Assembly: GCF_030378205.1 (NCBI RefSeq)
Contig: NZ_CP127385.1
Span: 5,434,001 to 5,498,000 of the forward strand
Source of the DNA: Bradyrhizobium sp. NP1
GTDB taxonomy: Bacteria; Pseudomonadota; Alphaproteobacteria; Rhizobiales; Xanthobacteraceae
Length of the DNA: 64,000 bases
Direction: 5' to 3'
The translations under genes and the position numbers were made by a program. Below, in pieces: positions 44,776-53,642 of the stretch. The first letter of the stretch is position 1, and the number at the start of each line of letters is the position of its first letter. Below the pieces are notes generated by a model. That model searched no databases, was not told the DNA's origin, and saw nothing but the letters and a program-made list of their open reading frames with translations.

Positions 44776-46302
44776 ATGAGTAGATCTGCCGTTGCATTGA
44801 TTTTTCTGATGGCCGGCACGCTTCCCGCCGCCGCGCAAGGCTGGACCGGCGGCTATGTCGGCGGGTCGGCCGGCTACGGCTCGGGCAGCTCGAGCCAAAC
44901 CGATCCCGGCATCCCAAAGCCGCTCACCCCTGTTGTCATCGAGGAGGAGCTCCCTGCGGACGGTCATTACTCCGTTCGCGGCGGGTTGGTGGGGGGCACG
45001 CTCGGTTACAACTGGCAAAAAGGCCTGTGGGTCTATGGCGTCGAGGGTGACTTCTCGTGGGCCGACATCAAAGGCCAGTCCAGCACCTGCGGACCGATGA
45101 CCGCCACGCCGCACCCGTGCGGCACGAACCTCGACTCGCTGGCGACTTTCCGCGGCCGCATCGGCTATGCGCTGGGCGGGGGCGGCAGCTGGCTGGTCTA
45201 TGGCACCGGCGGCCTCGCCGTCGGCAACATTCGCGGCTGGGATTCGCTGAGCCCTGCCTCCGGCAGCGACTGGCGCGCTGGCTGGGCGCTCGGCGCTGGC
45301 GTCGAGACGGCGATCGCGCCGAACTGGAGCGTGAAGCTGGAATATCTGCACGTCGATCTCGGCGATGGACAGCTCTTCAATGTCGTTCCCGGCGTCGCGG
45401 AATCCGTGAGCTTCAAGGCCGACACCGTGCGCGTCGGCATCAACTACCGGTTCGGCGATCCCCTGATCCGTCCCGTCGCGCCGCCGCCCTATTACACCAA
45501 GGCGCCCTACACCAAGGCGCCCGTATTGGCGCCGACCGATCCGTGGTCCGGCTGGTATGCCGGCTTGAACCTCGGCTACATCGACGGCTCGGGCTCGACG
45601 GGCACGTCGGCCGGCGCGACGTCGGCCAGCACGTTCCCCGGAAACACCGCGGCAATGGTTGCAAGCGCGACCCAGCAATTGTCGACCGGCCAGAGCGGCA
45701 TCCTCGGCGGTGCGCAGATCGGCTACAACCGCCTGATCTCGCCGACATGGCTTGCGGGCCTGGAAGCCGATATCCAGGGCACGTCGCTGCACGGCAGCGC
45801 CTTCGGGAGATCCCGGGTGACGACCGTCGGCGGCTTCTTCAACGATACTGCGGTGACCAGCATCACCACCGCGCGCAGCCTCGACTATATCGGAACCATT
45901 CGCGGCCGGCTGGGCGGGCTCGTGACGCCGAACCTGCTGCTCTACGCGACCGGCGGTCTGGCCTATGGCAACGTGAAATCGAACACGAATATCAGCCAGG
46001 GCTTCGCCACGTTCTTCCCGCCATCGCCCGCGGCCAACCTCTCCGCCGGGTCCTTCTCGGCGACGCGCGCCGGCTACACGGTCGGCGCCGGCGGCGAATG
46101 GATGTGGGACCCGAAGTGGAGCGCCAAGCTCGAATATCTCTACTACGACCTCGGCTCGGCCAATTACGGCACCGGAATTTCCGCTTTCGATGCCGGCGCT
46201 CAACTGTCGAACGGATTCGGCATCGACTCCATCGCGATGTCCTCGCGCGTGCGCTTCAACGGCAACATCGTGCGTGCCGGCGTCAACTATCACCTGAACT
46301 GA
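44776..46302 (+). CDS. Outer-membrane protein with two tandem beta-barrel domains
   Basis: 508 residues. After a signal peptide (cut near AAAQG), residues about 22-228 form an OmpA/Omp31-like barrel ending GINYRFG. A linker PYYTKAPYTKAPVLAPTDPW resembles the mature N-terminus of stand-alone family members and leads to a second barrel (about 258-508) ending GVNYHLN. Both halves share WxGxYxGxxxGY starts, an LLYGTGGLA/LLYATGGLA strand and a WSVKLEYL/WSAKLEYL strand. The family usually has one barrel of some 250 residues, so this looks like an in-frame duplication or fusion. Confidence 0.88.
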   Translation: MSRSAVALIFLMAGTLPAAAQGWTGGYVGGSAGYGSGSSSQTDPGIPKPLTPVVIEEELPADGHYSVRGGLVGGTLGYNWQKGLWVYGVEGDFSWADIKGQSSTCGPMTATPHPCGTNLDSLATFRGRIGYALGGGGSWLVYGTGGLAVGNIRGWDSLSPASGSDWRAGWALGAGVETAIAPNWSVKLEYLHVDLGDGQLFNVVPGVAESVSFKADTVRVGINYRFGDPLIRPVAPPPYYTKAPYTKAPVLAPTDPWSGWYAGLNLGYIDGSGSTGTSAGATSASTFPGNTAAMVASATQQLSTGQSGILGGAQIGYNRLISPTWLAGLEADIQGTSLHGSAFGRSRVTTVGGFFNDTAVTSITTARSLDYIGTIRGRLGGLVTPNLLLYATGGLAYGNVKSNTNISQGFATFFPPSPAANLSAGSFSATRAGYTVGAGGEWMWDPKWSAKLEYLYYDLGSANYGTGISAFDAGAQLSNGFGIDSIAMSSRVRFNGNIVRAGVNYHLN

Positions 46303-46339
46303 ACGCCCGCCGTTCGACGGCGGCGCGAGCGCATTGCGC

Positions 46340-47434
46340 CTAGCCAGCCGTTCCGCCGGGAGCTGCGGCCTCAAGCCCGCGATAGACCTCTGCGATCGCG
46401 TTGGCCTCCGCATCGAGGCTGAATTTTTCAACGACGCGCGCCCGCGCCCGCGCGCCCATCGCGGCCGCCGAGGCCGGATCGCGCATCAAGGGCTCGAGTG
46501 CGGCGGCCAGCGCCTCGGCATCGCCCGGCGGCACCAGCACCCCGGTGACGCCGTCCTCCACCACGAATTCTGCCGCGCCCGCGCGCGCCGCAACCAGCGC
46601 ATTGCCGGCCGCCATTGCCTCGATCAGGGTGAGGCCGAACCCCTCGTTGCGCGAGGTGAAGGCATAGATCGCGAGCCGCCGGTACCAGCGCTGCACGTCG
46701 GTGATGTCCAATTCGCCTGTCATGATGATGCGCGACGACAATCCGGCAGCCTCGATCCTGCGCTTCAGCTCGTTGGCGAAACCCAGTTGCTCCGGCACGA
46801 TCGCGCCGACGATGACAGCGGTGAAATCGGGATAGCTCGGCAAGAGACGGCACATCGCTTCCACGAACACGTCGCTGCCCTTCTGCGCGCGGACGCGGCC
46901 GAAGCAGCCGATCGCGTAGCGGCCGGGCAAGCCGCTTTCGGCGAACGCCGCGGCGCGGTCAGGCGGCGGCGCATAGACGTCGGTGTCGACGCCGTGCATC
47001 ACCACGGTCGCCTCGCGCTTGAGAAAGCCGGCCGACAGCGCGCTGGTCGCGATGATCGCGTCCATCTGCCGGATCAGCCAGCGTGTGATCCAGCTATGAT
47101 GGCGCTGGGCAGCCGAGGTGAACACCAGCTTCAACGGCCAGCCGAGCGCACGCAACAGCACGCCCGCAATCATCTCGTTGTTGCGCCTTGCGTGCCAGAT
47201 CACGGGCCGGCGCCGTCGCCACAGCCGCAGCAGATCGGACAGGCCGATCTTCGCAATGCCGTCGGGCGCGTGCGGACCGAGCCAGCCGGCGCGAAACAGT
47301 TTCGCGAGCCGCGGCGACACCATGCGGTTGGTCGCGGTGACGCCGGAATAGCGCCGATGCAGGTTCGGCACGATCAGCTCCAGCTCGCCGGCGGAACGCT
47401 CGTTGATCAACGCAAAAGCTCCATTTTGCGGCAT
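46340..47434 (-). CDS. GT4 glycosyltransferase, LpcC-like LPS core mannosyltransferase
   Basis: 364 residues, GT-B fold. Acceptor side includes AGELELIVPNLHRRYSGVTA, a segment I associate with LpcC; donor side has GRVRAQKGSDVFVEAM and FTSRNEGFGLTLIEAMAAG. LpcC adds mannose from GDP-mannose to inner-core Kdo in rhizobia, and ManC in this window makes that donor. The identity is by resemblance and context. It is divergent from galE (105 bp). Confidence 0.78.
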   Translation of the reverse strand: MPQNGAFALINERSAGELELIVPNLHRRYSGVTATNRMVSPRLAKLFRAGWLGPHAPDGIAKIGLSDLLRLWRRRRPVIWHARRNNEMIAGVLLRALGWPLKLVFTSAAQRHHSWITRWLIRQMDAIIATSALSAGFLKREATVVMHGVDTDVYAPPPDRAAAFAESGLPGRYAIGCFGRVRAQKGSDVFVEAMCRLLPSYPDFTAVIVGAIVPEQLGFANELKRRIEAAGLSSRIIMTGELDITDVQRWYRRLAIYAFTSRNEGFGLTLIEAMAAGNALVAARAGAAEFVVEDGVTGVLVPPGDAEALAAALEPLMRDPASAAAMGARARARVVEKFSLDAEANAIAEVYRGLEAAAPGGTAG

Positions 47435-47539
47435 TTCCTATACGCAACATTAAGCATGGCGGCCAGTTCGGTATCGGCGAAACACCCTCTTCACTGCATC
47501 TGCATAGCATGTTCGGCGATAGTGGAGTTGGGTTCACTC

Positions 47540-48553
47540 ATGACCGTGCTCGTCACCGGCGGCGCCGGCTATATCGGAAGTCACATGGTGCACGCGCTGG
47601 CGGATGCCGGCGAGCGCGTGGTCGTGATCGACAACCTCTCCACCGGATTCTCCAGCTTCGTGCCATCAGGCGTGCCGCTGTTCATCGGCGATGCCGGCGA
47701 CGAGAACCTGGTCGAAGGCGTGATCACCCAGCACCGCATCGACAACATCATCCATTTCGCGGGCTCGGTGGTCGTGCCGGATTCGATGCGCGACCCGCTC
47801 GGCTATTATCGCAACAACACCATGACGACGCGCAGCCTGTTGAATGCTGCGGTCAAGAGCGGCGTCAGCCGCTTCATCTTCTCTTCCACTGCGGCGGTCT
47901 ACGGCAATCCCGACCAGGTGCCGGTGCCCGAGCACGCGCGGACGCGGCCGGTTTCGCCCTACGGCTCCTCGAAGCTGATGACCGAGATCATGCTGCATGA
48001 CGTCGCCACCGCGCACGGCATGAGCTACGTCGTGCTGCGCTACTTCAACGTCGCCGGCGCCGATCCGCAAGGCCGCGTCGGACTCGCGACCATCGGCGCC
48101 ACCCATCTGCTCAAGATCGCGGTCGAGGCCGCGACCGGCCAGCGCGCCAAGATCGATGTGTTCGGAACCGACTACCCGACGCCGGACGGCAGCTGCATCC
48201 GCGACTTCATCCATGTCAGCGACCTCGTGGAAGCCCACCGCGCGGCCCTTGCCTACCTGCGCGCCGGCGGCGCTTCCGCCACGCTCAACTGCGGCTATGG
48301 CCGCGGCTATTCGGTGCTGGAGACGATCGAGGCCGTGCGCCACGTCTCGATGCGGAACTTTGCCGTCCAGTATGCGCCGCGGCGACCCGGCGACATCATG
48401 ACCATGGTCGCCGATACCGCGCGCATCCGAAGCCTTCTGGACTGGACGCCGCGCTATGACGACCTGCAGACCATCGCCGCCCATGCGCTGGCCTGGGAAG
48501 AGAAGCTGCTCCGTGAGCGGACAGCCGAGCTGCGGCAGGCGCAATCGGCCTGA
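47540..48553 (+). CDS. galE: UDP-glucose 4-epimerase
   Basis: 337 residues from ATG 47540; a much longer in-frame opening upstream is antisense to the LpcC-like gene and noncoding. NAD site TGGAGYIGSHMVHAL, DNLSTG, the catalytic FSSTAAVYG and SPYGSSKLMTE (Tyr-X3-Lys), and RYFNVAGADP are all classical GalE. It interconverts UDP-glucose and UDP-galactose for LPS and exopolysaccharide. Confidence 0.95.
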   Translation: MTVLVTGGAGYIGSHMVHALADAGERVVVIDNLSTGFSSFVPSGVPLFIGDAGDENLVEGVITQHRIDNIIHFAGSVVVPDSMRDPLGYYRNNTMTTRSLLNAAVKSGVSRFIFSSTAAVYGNPDQVPVPEHARTRPVSPYGSSKLMTEIMLHDVATAHGMSYVVLRYFNVAGADPQGRVGLATIGATHLLKIAVEAATGQRAKIDVFGTDYPTPDGSCIRDFIHVSDLVEAHRAALAYLRAGGASATLNCGYGRGYSVLETIEAVRHVSMRNFAVQYAPRRPGDIMTMVADTARIRSLLDWTPRYDDLQTIAAHALAWEEKLLRERTAELRQAQSA

Positions 48554-48702
48554 AATCCCACTGTCTGCAAGCCTTTATTGGGCTTGAAAAACCGCGTCAT
48601 AGCGGGCAATGAGGCACCCGAGCAGGCGCGCGGGGCCGTTTTCGGCGCTAGTGGCGCAGTTTTGACGTTCGCTACCCGCTCGTCGCGGCCGATGGAAGGC
48701 GG

Positions 48703-50508
48703 ATGGCCCAGTTTCCGAAGAAAATTACCGACGATCCCTATGGCGCGGCGGTCCTGATTCGCCGCCTGGTCATGGAACAGGGGGTCGTCTATTGGCGGCG
48801 CTATTTGGCCGCCTTCGCATTGATGGGCGTGGTGGCCGCGGCAACCGCCGGAGCCACCTATGTGCTGGGTCAGGTGATCAACCAGGCCTATGTCGAGAAG
48901 AACATCCCCGGCATCGCCATCCTGTCCGGCGTCACGGTTCTGCTGCTGTTCGTCAAGGGCGTGGCGACCTACGGCCAAACCGTCATCCTGTCGAAGATCA
49001 GCAACGCCATTCTCGCCGACAATCAGCGGCGGCTGTTTGCCAAGCTGATGCGCGAGAGCATCGGCTTCTTCTCCGAACGGCATTCGTCCGAATTCCTGGC
49101 ACGGCTGACCGCCGGCGCGAAATCCATCACCGACGTCCTCAACATGCTGATCAATGCGATCGGCCGGGACTTCCTGATCCTGGTCGCCATGATCTGCGTG
49201 ATGGTGGTGCAGGACCCGATATTGTCGTTCATTGGTCTCGTGGTAGTGCCGCCGGCGATGCTGGTACTGCGCAAGCTCGTGAAACGGATCAAGGGCCTCG
49301 CCCACAACCAGTTCATCGGGACCGCCGACATCCTCGAGACCATGCAGGAATCGCTGCAGGGCATCCGCACCGTGAAAGCGTTCACGCTGGAAGAGGCGAT
49401 GCAGCGCCGCATCGACGAGAACATCGCCATCGTCGAGCGCAACGCCAACAAGATGGCGCGAGTCTCCAACCGCTCCAACCCGCTGATGGAGATGCTCGGC
49501 GGCTTTGCGGTGGCCGGCTGCCTGCTCTATGGCGGCTATAGCGTCGTCGCGCTTGGCGCCACCCCCGGCCAGTTCTTCTCCTTCCTGTCGGCGTTCCTGA
49601 TGGCGACCGAGCCGGCCAAGCGTCTGGCGCGGCTCAACATCGATCTCAACAGCCAGCTGGTCGGCGCACGCATGCTGCTCGAGGTGATCGACAGCCCGGC
49701 GAGCGAGCTTTCCGATGACGACAAGCCGCCGCTGAGGCTCACCGATGCCCGGATCGAGCTCTCCGACGTCAGTTTCGCCTATCGCGCGGGCGAGCCGGTG
49801 CTCAACCGCATGAGCTTCGTCGCCGAGCCCGGCAAGGTCACGGCGCTGGTCGGTCCCTCGGGCGGCGGCAAGTCCACCGTGCTGGCGCTGCTGCTTCGTT
49901 TCTACGAGGTCCGCGAGGGCGAGATCCTGATCGACGGCCAGTCGATCTCGAAAGTGTCGCGGCGTTCGCTGCGCCAGCAGACCGCCTATGTCGGCCAGGA
50001 CGTCTATCTATTCCGCGACTCGATCCGTGCCAACATCGCCTTCGGCAAGCCGGGCGCAACCGAGGAAGAGATCATCGAGGCGGCAAAAGCCGCCTGCGCG
50101 CATGACTTCATCACGAGTTTCCCGCTCGGCTACGACACGCCGGTCGGCGAGCATGGCACCCAGCTTTCCGGCGGCCAGCGCCAGCGCATCGCAGTCGCCC
50201 GCGCGCTGATCCGGAACGCGCCGATCATCCTGCTCGACGAGGCGACTGCCGCACTCGACTCCGAATCCGAACAGCAGGTGCAGGAAGCGATCGAGCATCT
50301 CTGCCAGAATCGCACCACGATCGTGATCGCGCACCGGCTGCACACCATCATGCATGCCGACGCGATCATGGTGGTGGAGGCCGGCGAGATCGTCGAGCGC
50401 GGCCGGCACGAGGACCTGTTGCGGCGCGGCGGCCGCTATGCCTCGTTCTTCCGCCTGCAGCAGCGCGACACTGGTCATCCTGGCGTGGCGGTTCAGAAGT
50501 CCGCATGA
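48703..50508 (+). CDS. MsbA-like ABC exporter (fused permease and ATPase)
   Basis: 601 residues. Six membrane helices (about 30-310) are followed by an ATPase domain: Walker A GPSGGGKST, Q-loop YVGQDVYLF, signature LSGGQRQRIAVARAL, Walker B IILLDEATAALD and H-loop IAHRL. MsbA-type exporters flip lipid A-core or other lipids; the LPS surroundings support that, but multidrug export is possible. The last 9 or so codons (GVAVQKSA-stop) are encoded by the left arm of a palindromic element, so the present C-terminus was altered by a repeat. Confidence 0.9.
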   Translation: MAQFPKKITDDPYGAAVLIRRLVMEQGVVYWRRYLAAFALMGVVAAATAGATYVLGQVINQAYVEKNIPGIAILSGVTVLLLFVKGVATYGQTVILSKISNAILADNQRRLFAKLMRESIGFFSERHSSEFLARLTAGAKSITDVLNMLINAIGRDFLILVAMICVMVVQDPILSFIGLVVVPPAMLVLRKLVKRIKGLAHNQFIGTADILETMQESLQGIRTVKAFTLEEAMQRRIDENIAIVERNANKMARVSNRSNPLMEMLGGFAVAGCLLYGGYSVVALGATPGQFFSFLSAFLMATEPAKRLARLNIDLNSQLVGARMLLEVIDSPASELSDDDKPPLRLTDARIELSDVSFAYRAGEPVLNRMSFVAEPGKVTALVGPSGGGKSTVLALLLRFYEVREGEILIDGQSISKVSRRSLRQQTAYVGQDVYLFRDSIRANIAFGKPGATEEEIIEAAKAACAHDFITSFPLGYDTPVGEHGTQLSGGQRQRIAVARALIRNAPIILLDEATAALDSESEQQVQEAIEHLCQNRTTIVIAHRLHTIMHADAIMVVEAGEIVERGRHEDLLRRGGRYASFFRLQQRDTGHPGVAVQKSA

Positions 50509-50645
50509 TGAACGTGCGGCGACAATGATGCGGACTTCTGAACCAAAGCCACACCAGATCAATAAGCTGCTGGTGTCCCTTCGATTCCGAAGTTCGCCGA
50601 CGAGGGGCCCGCAGAATGATGCGAACTTCGGAACCGGGACACCGG
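50480..50645. repeat. Paired palindromic element, units A (50480-50557) and B (50570-50645), overlapping a gene end
   Basis: Unit A begins CTGGCGTGG and ends CCACACCAG; unit B begins CTGGTGTCCC and ends GGGACACCGG. The 12-base spacer is ATCAATAAGCTG. Same arm bulges and loop sizes as the 2.6-kb copy, with CTGG/CCAG in place of CTAG. Bases 50480-50508 are coding for the ABC exporter, including its stop codon. Confidence 0.85.
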
Positions 50646-50688
50646 CCTGACGCCGGTCAGCGCCACGGCGTGACCGGCGCAGCGTCGA

Positions 50689-51618
50689 TCAGCGCAGCGC
50701 CGAGGCGACGATCAGGCCGAGGATCAGTGCCGTCAGCGAATATTTCAGCGTGTAGTAGACCTTGCGGTTCCACTCCTTGACCTTGCGGCTCGCGAGGTGG
50801 ACCTCGTAGAGCTTGCCGAACACCTTGTTCAGCACGCCGACATGCTCGCCGTCGATGTTCTGGGTGGCGGAAGCCTTGACGATATGGTGACTGACCCAGC
50901 GATTGATCGAGGTCATGAAGCCGTACTTCATCGGACGCTCGACGTCGCAGAACAGGATGATGCGGTTGACGTCGGTGGCGTTCTCGGCGCTGTGGATGAA
51001 GGTCTCGTCGAACATGAAGGCTTCGCCGTCGCGCCAGACACACTGCACGCCGTCGACCAGGATCCGGCACCTGTCGGAATTCGGCGTCACCAGCCCGAGG
51101 TGATAGCGCAGCGAGCCGGCGAACGGGTCGCGGTGCGCGCCGAGCTTGCCGCCGGGCGGCAGCATGGCGAACATCGCGCCGTGCACGCACGGGATCGAGT
51201 TCAGAAGCTCGACCGTCTTCGGGCACAGCCCGCGCGCCGAAGGCAGGAAGTCGTCATACCATTTGAGATAGAAGCGCTTCCAGCCGCTCTTGAAGAACGA
51301 GTAGAAGCCCCAATCGTTGTTCTTCGCGGCGGCGCGGATGAAACCCTCGTCGAACAGCCGTACCGCCTCGTCGCGGATCGTCTCCCAGTTCTCGCTGAGC
51401 TTCGCCAGTTCCGGAAAACGATCGACCGGGATCACGGGCTCGTTCGGCACCGCCGAGCCCGCATACATCAGCACGTTGTAGGGCGCGAGATAGGTCGAGT
51501 GGTCGCCGAGCTGACGCGCGAAGCGCAGCCGCTCGCGGCCGCGGAAATGCACGTAGAGCGTGGAGGCGAACAGGAGATAAAGGATGATGAGCTGTGGCGC
51601 GAGAAGCTGCTTCAGCAT
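50689..51618 (-). CDS. lpxO: Aspartyl/asparaginyl beta-hydroxylase-family lipid A hydroxylase, LpxO-like
   Basis: 309 residues. N-terminal membrane helix (LLAPQLIILYLLFASTLYV) and a C-terminal one (LTALILGLIVASAL) flank a 2-oxoglutarate/Fe(II) oxygenase. Iron and co-substrate residues are in LGAHRDPFAGSLRYHLGL (His, Arg, His) and FDETFIHSAENATDVNRIIL (His, Arg). Membrane-anchored members such as LpxO hydroxylate a secondary acyl chain of lipid A. The lipid A setting agrees. It converges on the ABC exporter. Confidence 0.88.
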   Translation of the reverse strand: MLKQLLAPQLIILYLLFASTLYVHFRGRERLRFARQLGDHSTYLAPYNVLMYAGSAVPNEPVIPVDRFPELAKLSENWETIRDEAVRLFDEGFIRAAAKNNDWGFYSFFKSGWKRFYLKWYDDFLPSARGLCPKTVELLNSIPCVHGAMFAMLPPGGKLGAHRDPFAGSLRYHLGLVTPNSDRCRILVDGVQCVWRDGEAFMFDETFIHSAENATDVNRIILFCDVERPMKYGFMTSINRWVSHHIVKASATQNIDGEHVGVLNKVFGKLYEVHLASRKVKEWNRKVYYTLKYSLTALILGLIVASALR

Positions 51619-51850
51619 TTTCGGTCCCCGTGATGCGGCGCGCGACGCCCCTTTTTAGCGTCCCCACGCGCACGAAAAAGCCTATCCGGCCGCAACAATC
51701 TGGAAATATTTCAACATGCCGCAGGCGCAACGGCAAGGCCCCGGCGGCGCATGCGGAACCTGCGATCACGAGGTCATTTTCGTGCGCATTGAAGGGCTGC
51801 ATCGGCCGTTTCGGTGCGCGGAAATAGCGGAGACATCAGGCGAATCTCAT

Positions 51851-52135
51851 TCAACCGCGCGAGGGCGCGATATCTGCGCGCAGCAGCCGCAAGACGTTGC
51901 CGCCCATGACCTTGCGGATGTCGTCAGGCGAAAACCCGGCGTCCATGAGCGCCTGCGTCACCACGGCAACCTGGCTCGCGTCGAAGCCGGTCGTCGTCGA
52001 ACCGTCGAAATCCGAACCGAGCCCGACATGGTCGATGCCGACGAGATCGCGGACGTGGGCAGTCGCAAAAAACCCGACGGCGACGACGATCAGGACGACA
52101 ACGAGGACAAGGCCGAGCCAGACCCACTTCTTCAT
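51851..52135 (-). pseudogene. Membrane dipeptidase with a large internal deletion
   Basis: 94 residues. The N-terminus MKKWVWLGLVLVVVLIVVAV is the membrane anchor of bacterial membrane (renal-type) dipeptidases. It joins directly at residue about 27 to HVRDLVGIDHVGLGSDFDGS and FSPDDIRKVMGGNVLRLLRA, which are the last 70 or so residues of the same family. The 250-300 residues holding most of the zinc site are missing, yet the frame is intact. It cannot be an active peptidase. It may be a dead gene or a retained small membrane protein. Confidence 0.75.
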
Positions 52136-52266
52136 GATCGTCTCCGGATGCCTCCGGCGCCCAACCTATCACGGCGCACCGGCCGGTTGTCGGGACTAGC
52201 CTCGCCCCGTGCAACCGCGTACAAACGGTACCGAATTCCTCCCGCAACCCTGTCCCGAGCTTCCGC

Positions 52267-52971
52267 ATGAACGCCACGTCCTACGTCATTCCCGCTCCCG
52301 CCCAGGCTTCCATCCCGGTCGCAGGCGAAACGAAGGCCTTTCCTGTCCGCCGCATCTGGTGCGTCGGCCGCAACTATCTCGAGCACATCCGCGAGATGGG
52401 CAATGACGAGCGGGACCCGCCGTTCTTCTTCGCCAAGCATGCCGACATGCTGGAAAAGGACGGCGCCACCATCCCCTACCCGCCGCTGACCAAGGATCTG
52501 CACCACGAGGTCGAACTGATCGTTGCGATGAAGAGCGGCGGGCTGAACATCCCGACCGACAAGGCGCTCGATCACGTCTATGGCTACGCGGTCGGCATCG
52601 ACCTGACGCGGCGCGACCTGCAGCAGGCTGCGCGCAAGAAGGAGCGGCCCTGGGAGATCGGCAAATCGTTCGACCACTCCGCGCCCTCATCGGCGCTGCA
52701 GCCGGCCGCGAAGATCGGCCACCCTGCGAAAGGCAGGATCTGGCTGTCCGTCAACGGCACCGAGCGGCAGAAGGGCGACCTCACCGAGCTGATCTGGAGC
52801 GTGCCGGAGATCATCTGGAAGCTGTCGCAGCAGGTCGAGATCGGCGCCGGCGACATCATCATGACCGGCACGCCTGCCGGCGTTGCCGCGCTCTCGCCCG
52901 GCGACAAGATCGAATGCGGCGTCGACGGTGTCGGCACCCTGAAGGTTTCGATCGGCAAGGCGGTCGGCTGA
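52267..52971 (+). CDS. Fumarylacetoacetate hydrolase-family protein (fumarylpyruvate hydrolase-like)
   Basis: 234 residues, the short single-domain FAH type. Motifs: VGRNYLEHIREMG, FFAKHADML, HHEVELIVAM (metal-binding glutamates), GYAVGIDLTRRDLQ (metal Asp) and GDIIMTGTPAGVAALSPGD. It hydrolyses a C-C bond in a diketo acid, as in gentisate or tyrosine breakdown (NagK, FAHD1 group), or acts as oxaloacetate decarboxylase. No aromatic pathway genes are next to it, so the substrate is open. Confidence 0.88.
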   Translation: MNATSYVIPAPAQASIPVAGETKAFPVRRIWCVGRNYLEHIREMGNDERDPPFFFAKHADMLEKDGATIPYPPLTKDLHHEVELIVAMKSGGLNIPTDKALDHVYGYAVGIDLTRRDLQQAARKKERPWEIGKSFDHSAPSSALQPAAKIGHPAKGRIWLSVNGTERQKGDLTELIWSVPEIIWKLSQQVEIGAGDIIMTGTPAGVAALSPGDKIECGVDGVGTLKVSIGKAVG

Positions 52972-52997
52972 TCGTTTCAGCGGCAGGCGCGCGGGCC

Positions 52998-53153
52998 TCA
53001 GCCCCGCGCGATCGCCTGCAGACCCTTGAAGGTCAGCCGCTTGGGATCCTTCACGCCCGCAAGGTACAGCCGGCGGACGAACGCGATCGCGGCCTCGCGG
53101 TCGCAATCGGTCAGCGCCACGATGGCGTCGACGGCAATTTTCTGGGCTTCCAT
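52998..53153 (-). CDS. Small hypothetical protein, 51 residues
   Basis: Starts at ATG 53153 (MEAQKIAVDAIVALTDCDRE) and ends FKGLQAIARG. It is highly helical with a compact hydrophobic pattern, which suggests a real small protein rather than a chance frame. The ribosome binding site is weak. Family unknown to me. Convergent with the FAH gene, 26 bp apart. Confidence 0.45.
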   Translation of the reverse strand: MEAQKIAVDAIVALTDCDREAAIAFVRRLYLAGVKDPKRLTFKGLQAIARG

Positions 53154-53275
53154 GGGTTTCACCCGCGTCTTGCGCAGCACCCGGCCGCGCGAGCCTAGCC
53201 CCTCGCCGGTTAATCTTCCGTTAACCCTTCCCGGAATCGCCGATTCCCTTGCTTCTTGGCGAGCATCTCGCTGCG

Positions 53276-53533
53276 TCAGCGGCCGGCATGATGTGACGGG
53301 TCATGCTGTAGGGTGCCGATACCGCTCTCCCGCGCCGCATAGGCCTGCATCGCCGCGGGCGGCTCGGCGGACAACTTTAATGCCGGCGTCGGGGCGCCCC
53401 CGTTCAGAACGTCCAGATACGGATAGGCGAAAGCGAATGCGCCGGGCTCCTGAATGGCGGCCTGCGCGAGCGCCGGCGTTGCCGCAAGCGCCGACAACAG
53501 CGCGGCCGCCGCGATGGTTTTGACTGTCGTCAT
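53276..53533 (-). CDS. Small secreted hypothetical protein
   Basis: 85 residues. The signal peptide MTTVKTIAAAALLSALAATP ends near ALAQA, and the start has a good GGAGACACC ribosome binding site. The mature part (about 60 residues: GAFAFAYPYLDVLNGGAP, AMQAYAARESGIGTLQHDPS) has no known domain. It is upstream of, and convergent in no way with, the LysR gene, and stands alone. Confidence 0.6.
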   Translation of the reverse strand: MTTVKTIAAAALLSALAATPALAQAAIQEPGAFAFAYPYLDVLNGGAPTPALKLSAEPPAAMQAYAARESGIGTLQHDPSHHAGR

Positions 53534-53642
53534 TGTGGTGTCTCCATGACTTTGATCGTCACGGAGAGCTGGGTTCAGGGAAGCCTGCGGCGAAGACGCA
53601 CGGCGCGACAGACAGCCTTTCGCGTCGCGAAAGAGTGCTTGA

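Noticed and set aside
44626..46431. A 601-codon open frame on the minus strand
   Set aside because: Antisense to the tandem-barrel outer-membrane protein; no motif or ribosome binding site.
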